From: Armatimonadota bacterium
Lineage (GTDB): Bacteria; Armatimonadota; Hebobacteria; GCA-020354555; CP070648
NCBI GenBank assembly: GCA_020354555.1
Contig: CP070648.1
Location: 791,373-828,324 of the forward strand
Length of the DNA: 36,952 bases
Reading direction: 5' to 3'
Under the pieces are notes generated by a model. It was not told where the DNA came from and searched no databases. It saw nothing but the letters and a program-made list of their open reading frames with translations. Below, piece by piece: positions 33,355 through 36,952 of this stretch. Position 1 is the stretch's first letter, and the number at the start of each line of letters is the position of its first letter. The position numbers and the translations under genes were made by a program.

Positions 33355-34458
33355 TCACTTGCTCGTGCGCCGGCGGCGCTTCACCTTCCACTTCTCGGCC
33401 TCTTTGAGAAGCGCTTCGCCTTCCTCCTGTGACGACGCGGAGGTACTGATGAGCAGCCCTTCCGGCCCCAGCTCCTTGACGAGCTGCTGCGCCTCGTCCT
33501 TGCCGACACCGATGAGGAGCAACGGCTTCCCCGCCTCGCGCGCCTGCCGGTACATGTCGAGCCACACGGGGTCGCCGGCGCCCGGTTGATTCGCGCCGGG
33601 GGTCCACTGGAGCGCGGTGAGCTTGGGAATGGAGAGGATGAGATCGAGGTGCTTCACGGCGTCCACGCCGTCGAGATGGTACACACTGTAGTCGAGCCGC
33701 TCGCACTGCTCGGACAGGTACGGCACCACGAATTCCTCGAACATCGCGGGCGAGATCATTGCGGAGAAGTCGCACTGGAGCTTTGCCATCTTGCCCGGCG
33801 CCCAGACCTGAAACGCGGAGAAGCAGCAGCCGCCGCCGTCGTCCGACGCGATGGCCCAGAGATCGTCAAAGCACCGGAAGTAGAGTTCGAGCACTTGCCG
33901 CTGCAGCTCGTGTATCTGCCGCGGTCGATCGGACAGGTCGTGGAGAAGGCTCTGCGTCCCGCGCAAGCTGGCGAGGGTATCGAGGTTCTCTATCAGATCG
34001 GGGATCGCGGTCAGGTAGCGGTCTCGCCCGCGCTGTACGCCTTCTGCGACGAGATTCATCGTCGCCTGCCACCAGCGATTGCCCGGGTCGAAGTGCAGCT
34101 CCGGCGCCGCGTCGAGGTCTTCAATACACGGCTGATACCACACCGTGTCCTCGGCGAACGACGGCTCGGAACCTAGGTACAGCGCCAGGCTGCCGGGGCC
34201 GAGGTGTGGATCGAAATAGGGGAAGGCCTCGCCGCCATACCAGGTTGACGTGAAGCGCTGCTCGGTGGCGGCGATGCGGTGATTGGGATCGAGCCAGCGT
34301 TCGGCGAGGTCGTCCGGCGCCGCGACGGCGGGGGCGTCCACTGCAAGCGGCTGTTCCCGAGGCGCGGTCACCTGCAGTGCAACCCGATTCACTATCTCAC
34401 CGCGCCACCAAGCCGCCAGCCGCTCGGCTGCCTCTTCCCAGTCAGGTTTGAGTTCCAT
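33355..34458 (-). CDS. URO-D superfamily protein without the methyltransferase zinc Cys
   Basis: 367 residues, a URO-D-fold protein of the corrinoid-methyltransferase-like branch: PKTALQW-type strand (IPKLTALQWTPGANQPG, 277-293), FAEDTVWYQP and CDFSAMISPAMFEEFVVPYL (229-248). Where zinc methyltransferases have HxC, this protein has H261-L-D263 (VYHLDGVDA), so a cobamide methyltransferase activity is doubtful; it could be a different lyase or a non-zinc member. ATG 34458 has ACGGGA six bases upstream. It converges with the SpoIID-SLH gene (168-base gap) and is divergent from the second Gfo/Idh gene across 405 noncoding bases. It is only distantly similar to the URO-D-like protein at 11027-12163. 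Confidence 0.75.
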   Translation of the reverse strand: MELKPDWEEAAERLAAWWRGEIVNRVALQVTAPREQPLAVDAPAVAAPDDLAERWLDPNHRIAATEQRFTSTWYGGEAFPYFDPHLGPGSLALYLGSEPSFAEDTVWYQPCIEDLDAAPELHFDPGNRWWQATMNLVAEGVQRGRDRYLTAIPDLIENLDTLASLRGTQSLLHDLSDRPRQIHELQRQVLELYFRCFDDLWAIASDDGGGCCFSAFQVWAPGKMAKLQCDFSAMISPAMFEEFVVPYLSEQCERLDYSVYHLDGVDAVKHLDLILSIPKLTALQWTPGANQPGAGDPVWLDMYRQAREAGKPLLLIGVGKDEAQQLVKELGPEGLLISTSASSQEEGEALLKEAEKWKVKRRRRTSK

Positions 34459-34863
34459 GTGCGTCCCGTGACCCCCGTAGGCACAATCGTGGTGGGAGTT
34501 GTCCGCTTCGTGGGGTCGCCGCGCGCGGGGGCGCACTCGCCTCGGTGCTCCCGCTCGGCTCTAGTTCTCGATGCCAGGGTCTCCCCCCTCTTGCGTCCTG
34601 CGATTCAACCGGCGGAATGGCCGTGCCGCGCACGACCTGAAACCGCTTCCCTCGGATGGCCCGGCCGTAGGCGCGAGCGCCCGCCCGTCCGGCGCGTCGG
34701 CGCGCGCCCCGTATCATCATTCCCCTTGTTGGCAGGAATGGCCGCGGCCCCGACGCGTCGAAGTACTCTGTCCCAGGGGCGGGTGCGCGTCGCAGCGTCG
34801 GCCGGGCGGCGGCGCCTTCCCTGCCTGATTCAGAACGCATCAGTCTTGCCAGAGGTAGTGCGC
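34459..34863. other. 405-base divergent intergenic region
   Basis: Between the URO-D-like (-) and Gfo/Idh (+) starts. I see no gene: short open frames here have the Arg/Pro/Ala composition of random GC-rich DNA. No clear -35/-10 pair, tRNA or strong inverted repeat was found on either strand. The only clear element is AGAGGT at 34851-34856, the SD of the plus-strand gene. Confidence 0.6.
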
Positions 34864-36012
34864 ATGGGCATCAGTGTAGGCATTGTCGGCGTTGGCGCGT
34901 TCGGGCGTGGGTTCGTTGGGCTCTTCAAGCGTCACCCGCTCGTTGATCGCATCGCCGTTTGCGACATCCGATCGGATCGCTTGTCGGCCGTCGCGCGGGA
35001 ATTCGAAATCGCCGAAACCTACGCGAGTCTCGACGACATTTGCAGGATCGACATTCAGGCGCTGGTCATCATCACGCAGCCGTGGCTCCACGCGCCGCAG
35101 GTGATCCAAGCGCTGGAGTCGGGCAAGCACGCGTACAGCGCGGTGCCGCTCGCCTACTCGAGCGACGGCGACGACATGTTGGAGTGGTGCGACCGCGTCA
35201 TCGAGACGTGCAAGCGCACCGGCATGCACTACATGCTGGGTGAGACGTCGTATTACCGCCCGGAGGCGATGTACTGCCGACGGCGCGCACAGGCCGGGGA
35301 TTTCGGCAACTTCGTCCATGCCGAGGGCCAGTACATTCACGACGTGGACTGGCCCGCGTGCAATCTGCGCGACGTCGCCCGCAGTCGCTGGGGCGCCGAT
35401 TGGCGCCCCGCGAAGGCCGGCGGCATCCCGATGCATTACCCCACCCATTCCACGGGCGGCTTCATCTCGGTCACGCGCGCCCACGTCACCGAGCTGTGCG
35501 CATTCGGCCGCGAGGATCCCGCGGACGACTGGCACCGCGCGGACACGGAAAGCGGCAATGTGATGGGTAACGAGATCGCGCTGATGCGGATGAGCAACGG
35601 CGCGACCGCCACGATCAAGGAATACCGATGGGTCGGGGCCTGGGGCCACGAAGGATTCAGCGTTTTCGGCACGAAGGCATCGTTCATTGACAGCTTCGGC
35701 CAATGCCGGTGGATCACGCGCGATGAATTGCCGGAAACGTTCCTGGCGACCGAGGAGATGCGCGACCCGCTGCCGCCGGAGGTGGCGGCGGCGTTCCGGG
35801 ACGAGAAGGGGGAGACGGAGTACGGCGGCCACGGCGGGTCGCACGCGTATCTCGTGCACGAATTCGTTGACGCCGTGGCGCACAATCGCACGCCTGCGGT
35901 CAACGCGTGGGAGGCAGCGCGGTACCTCGCGCCCGGGGTGATCGCGCATCAGTCAGCGCTGCGCGGCGGCGAGCTGATGAAGGTGCCGGACTGGGGGGAT
36001 GCGCCGGGGTGA
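34864..36012 (+). CDS. Gfo/Idh/MocA family protein lacking the EKP lysine
   Basis: 382 residues. Rossmann motif VGIVGVGAFGRG (5-16), then CDIRSDRLSAVAREF. Where the family has EKP, this protein reads YSAVPLAYSSDGDD (91-104), so the catalytic Lys is replaced by Val. The branch with S(E/A)VPxA here is known among uncharacterised members. It may bind NAD(P) without the usual chemistry or use another base. The C-terminal domain has MHYPTHSTGGFISVTRAHV and GGHGGSHAYLVHEFVDAVA, His-rich blocks near the expected substrate pocket. ATG 34864 has AGAGGT seven bases upstream. Its nearest neighbour is the ceramidase-like gene 218 bases downstream on the same strand. The protein is likely cytoplasmic. Confidence 0.85.
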   Translation: MGISVGIVGVGAFGRGFVGLFKRHPLVDRIAVCDIRSDRLSAVAREFEIAETYASLDDICRIDIQALVIITQPWLHAPQVIQALESGKHAYSAVPLAYSSDGDDMLEWCDRVIETCKRTGMHYMLGETSYYRPEAMYCRRRAQAGDFGNFVHAEGQYIHDVDWPACNLRDVARSRWGADWRPAKAGGIPMHYPTHSTGGFISVTRAHVTELCAFGREDPADDWHRADTESGNVMGNEIALMRMSNGATATIKEYRWVGAWGHEGFSVFGTKASFIDSFGQCRWITRDELPETFLATEEMRDPLPPEVAAAFRDEKGETEYGGHGGSHAYLVHEFVDAVAHNRTPAVNAWEAARYLAPGVIAHQSALRGGELMKVPDWGDAPG

Positions 36013-36030
36013 TGTGGGCGCGCGGTTGGT

Positions 36031-36160
36031 ACCTCCTCCCCCTGCCAGGGTGAGGATTGAGGCGAGGGTCGCGAGGTTTCGCAGCGCTGCAAGCATCGCG
36101 CTCGTTTCCAATCGCGGGCTGACACGCTCACCCGGCCTCTCTCTGCGAGGGAGAGGCGTA
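36031..36160. repeat. Degenerate palindromic, MITE-like repeat in an intergenic gap
   Basis: Two arms of the CCTC-CCCTGCC-AGGG-GAGG type lie in the 218-base gap: 36031-36069 and 36128-36160. The right arm is a 10-base stem with one G-T wobble (GCCTCTCTCT-GCG-AGGGAGAGGC, 36136-36158). The arms resemble the palindromic CCCTCTCC/GGAGAGGG elements scattered in many environmental genomes, here in pieces. No transposase is present. Confidence 0.4.
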
Positions 36161-36230
36161 TCCGGTACGCGACGCCGCGGAATCGCGCGAGAGATCTGAG
36201 CGGACGACGAGCAATGGAGGTTGAGGACAC

Positions 36231-36952
36231 GTGAAAGCGGGGTTCTACGAGGCCGATATCACGCCGGCGGTGGGGATGGAACAGCCGGGAGGCTACGGCA
36301 AGGTCTACATCAGCCGGATACACGACCCCTTGAAGGTGCGCGCCGCGGTCATTGATGACGGCAGCGAGCGGGTCGCTCTGGTCGGCGTTGACACGTGCGT
36401 CATTCAGTCAGCACAGGCCGTGGCCGAGGCGCGTCAGGCGGTTCAAGAGCATTGCGGCATCAAGGGCGATCATGTTCTGATCGCCGCATCGCACACCCAC
36501 GCCGGCGGGCCTTTCTTCGGGCTGCTCGCGCGTGATGTCGAGGGCGCTCCGGAGTTGGTCAGAGACCTCGTGCTCAATCACTCCACCGTCACCGACCCGG
36601 AGTATCGTGACTGGGTCATCGCGCAGATCTGCACGGCGATCTGCGAGGCCGACCGGCGGAAGGAAGACGCGCGGCTCGCGGTCGGCTCGGGATGCGAGGG
36701 CAAGACGACGTTCAACCGTCGCTTCCGGATGAAGAACGGCCGCAGCTATACCCACCCCGGCAAAGGCAATCCGGATATCGTCGAACCTGCGGGGCCGATA
36801 GATCCGGAGGTCGGCGTCATCGCTGCCTGGGGCTCGCGCGGGGACCTGCTGGGCTGTATCGTCAACTTCGCCTGCCACGGGACGACGTTCGGCGGCGGCG
36901 TTTCGGCGGACTGGATTGGCTACCTCGACTCGACCATCAAGGGCGCGATGGG
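36231..36952 (+). CDS. Neutral/alkaline non-lysosomal ceramidase-like hydrolase, N-terminal part (cut by window end)
   Basis: 240 codons are open from GTG 36231 to the window edge without a stop. GGAGG (36216-36220) and GAGGAC just upstream support this start. The frame reads MKAGFYEADITPAVGMEQPG, the usual opening of the ceramidase-like family, then VGVDTC, the metal motif ASHTHAGGPFFG (His residues near 88-90) and NFACHGTTFGG with SADWIGYL near the edge, matching NxACHPTxxGG...SADYPG. The full family protein is about 400-450 residues for the bacterial single-domain form. There is no signal peptide, so it is probably cytoplasmic. The true substrate of such bacterial homologs is often unknown; they are frequent next to Gfo/Idh and URO-D-like genes. 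Confidence 0.85.
   Translation, partial: MKAGFYEADITPAVGMEQPGGYGKVYISRIHDPLKVRAAVIDDGSERVALVGVDTCVIQSAQAVAEARQAVQEHCGIKGDHVLIAASHTHAGGPFFGLLARDVEGAPELVRDLVLNHSTVTDPEYRDWVIAQICTAICEADRRKEDARLAVGSGCEGKTTFNRRFRMKNGRSYTHPGKGNPDIVEPAGPIDPEVGVIAAWGSRGDLLGCIVNFACHGTTFGGGVSADWIGYLDSTIKGAM

Noticed and set aside
34571-34828. 85-residue frame in the divergent gap
   Set aside because: It has random Arg/Pro/Ala/Ser composition, no SD and no domain.
36136-36158. Hairpin after the second Gfo/Idh gene as a terminator
   Set aside because: No T run follows and the arm looks like part of a scattered palindromic element.
1-36952. tRNA, rRNA, CRISPR array, transposase or integrase
   Set aside because: None seen on either strand: no T-loop motif with a matching acceptor stem, no evenly spaced repeats, no DDE or tyrosine recombinase motifs.

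Overview
The window is 36,952 bases of uniformly GC-rich bacterial DNA that is densely coding on both strands. It has many GTG and TTG starts and clear Shine-Dalgarno (SD) sites. The gene content is mainly secreted glycoside-hydrolase-like proteins, DUF4091 and DUF6785/6784 type proteins, URO-D-like and Gfo/Idh/MocA-like proteins, a SpoIID-SLH fusion and a long ankyrin lipoprotein. This mix resembles environmental Armatimonadota or the planctomycete/hydrogenedente-like carbohydrate-degrading lineages. That placement is an inference from gene content; no rRNA or other strong taxonomic marker is present.

Layout. 1-3150: the tail of an unknown gene, a small zinc-ribbon membrane protein and a secreted DUF4091/GH123-like protein. 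3190-4352: YebC behind its own promoter, then a C-terminal remnant of a C45-type acyltransferase on the other strand. 4415-8866: a three-gene plus-strand run with a double alpha/beta-hydrolase esterase, an orphan helical protein and a secreted TIM-barrel-like protein with a sugar-binding-like C-terminus. 8902-12163: two minus-strand genes, a DUF6785-type multi-pass membrane protein and a zinc-site URO-D/methyltransferase-like protein. 12384-23190: GH29 fucosidase (+), a plant/trypanosome-type phosphofructokinase (-), a GH127 family protein (+) and a translationally coupled tandem pair of GH20-like proteins (-). 23487-27288: a GH32-like propeller protein, an aldo/keto reductase and a zinc alcohol dehydrogenase, all plus strand and probably one operon. 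27320-29749: an ankyrin lipoprotein followed by a SWIM-finger protein (-). 29957-36952: a Gfo/Idh oxidoreductase with a cupin, SpoIID-SLH behind a near-consensus promoter and a structured leader, a second URO-D-like protein (-), a second Gfo/Idh protein and the start of a neutral-ceramidase-like hydrolase cut by the window edge.

Working model (inference). Most of the window looks like a scavenging locus for complex, probably fucose-, arabinose- and amino-sugar-containing glycans. Secreted enzymes (DUF4091, esterase, GH29, GH127, GH20-like pair, TIM-barrel protein) would cut outside the cytoplasm. The DUF6785 protein is the only candidate transporter. Cytoplasmic oxidoreductases (two Gfo/Idh, AKR, MDR), a cupin and PFK would process the products. 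There are no SusC/SusD genes, no ABC transporter and no dedicated sensor, so this is not a Bacteroidetes-style PUL. The most unusual elements are the coupled GH20-like pair in which an E-E pair and a CxCxxC motif lie where GH20 has its D-E pair, the SpoIID protein with Cys-rich 85-residue SLH-like repeats and a hairpin-rich leader, and an operator-like inverted repeat just upstream of the transporter-like gene.
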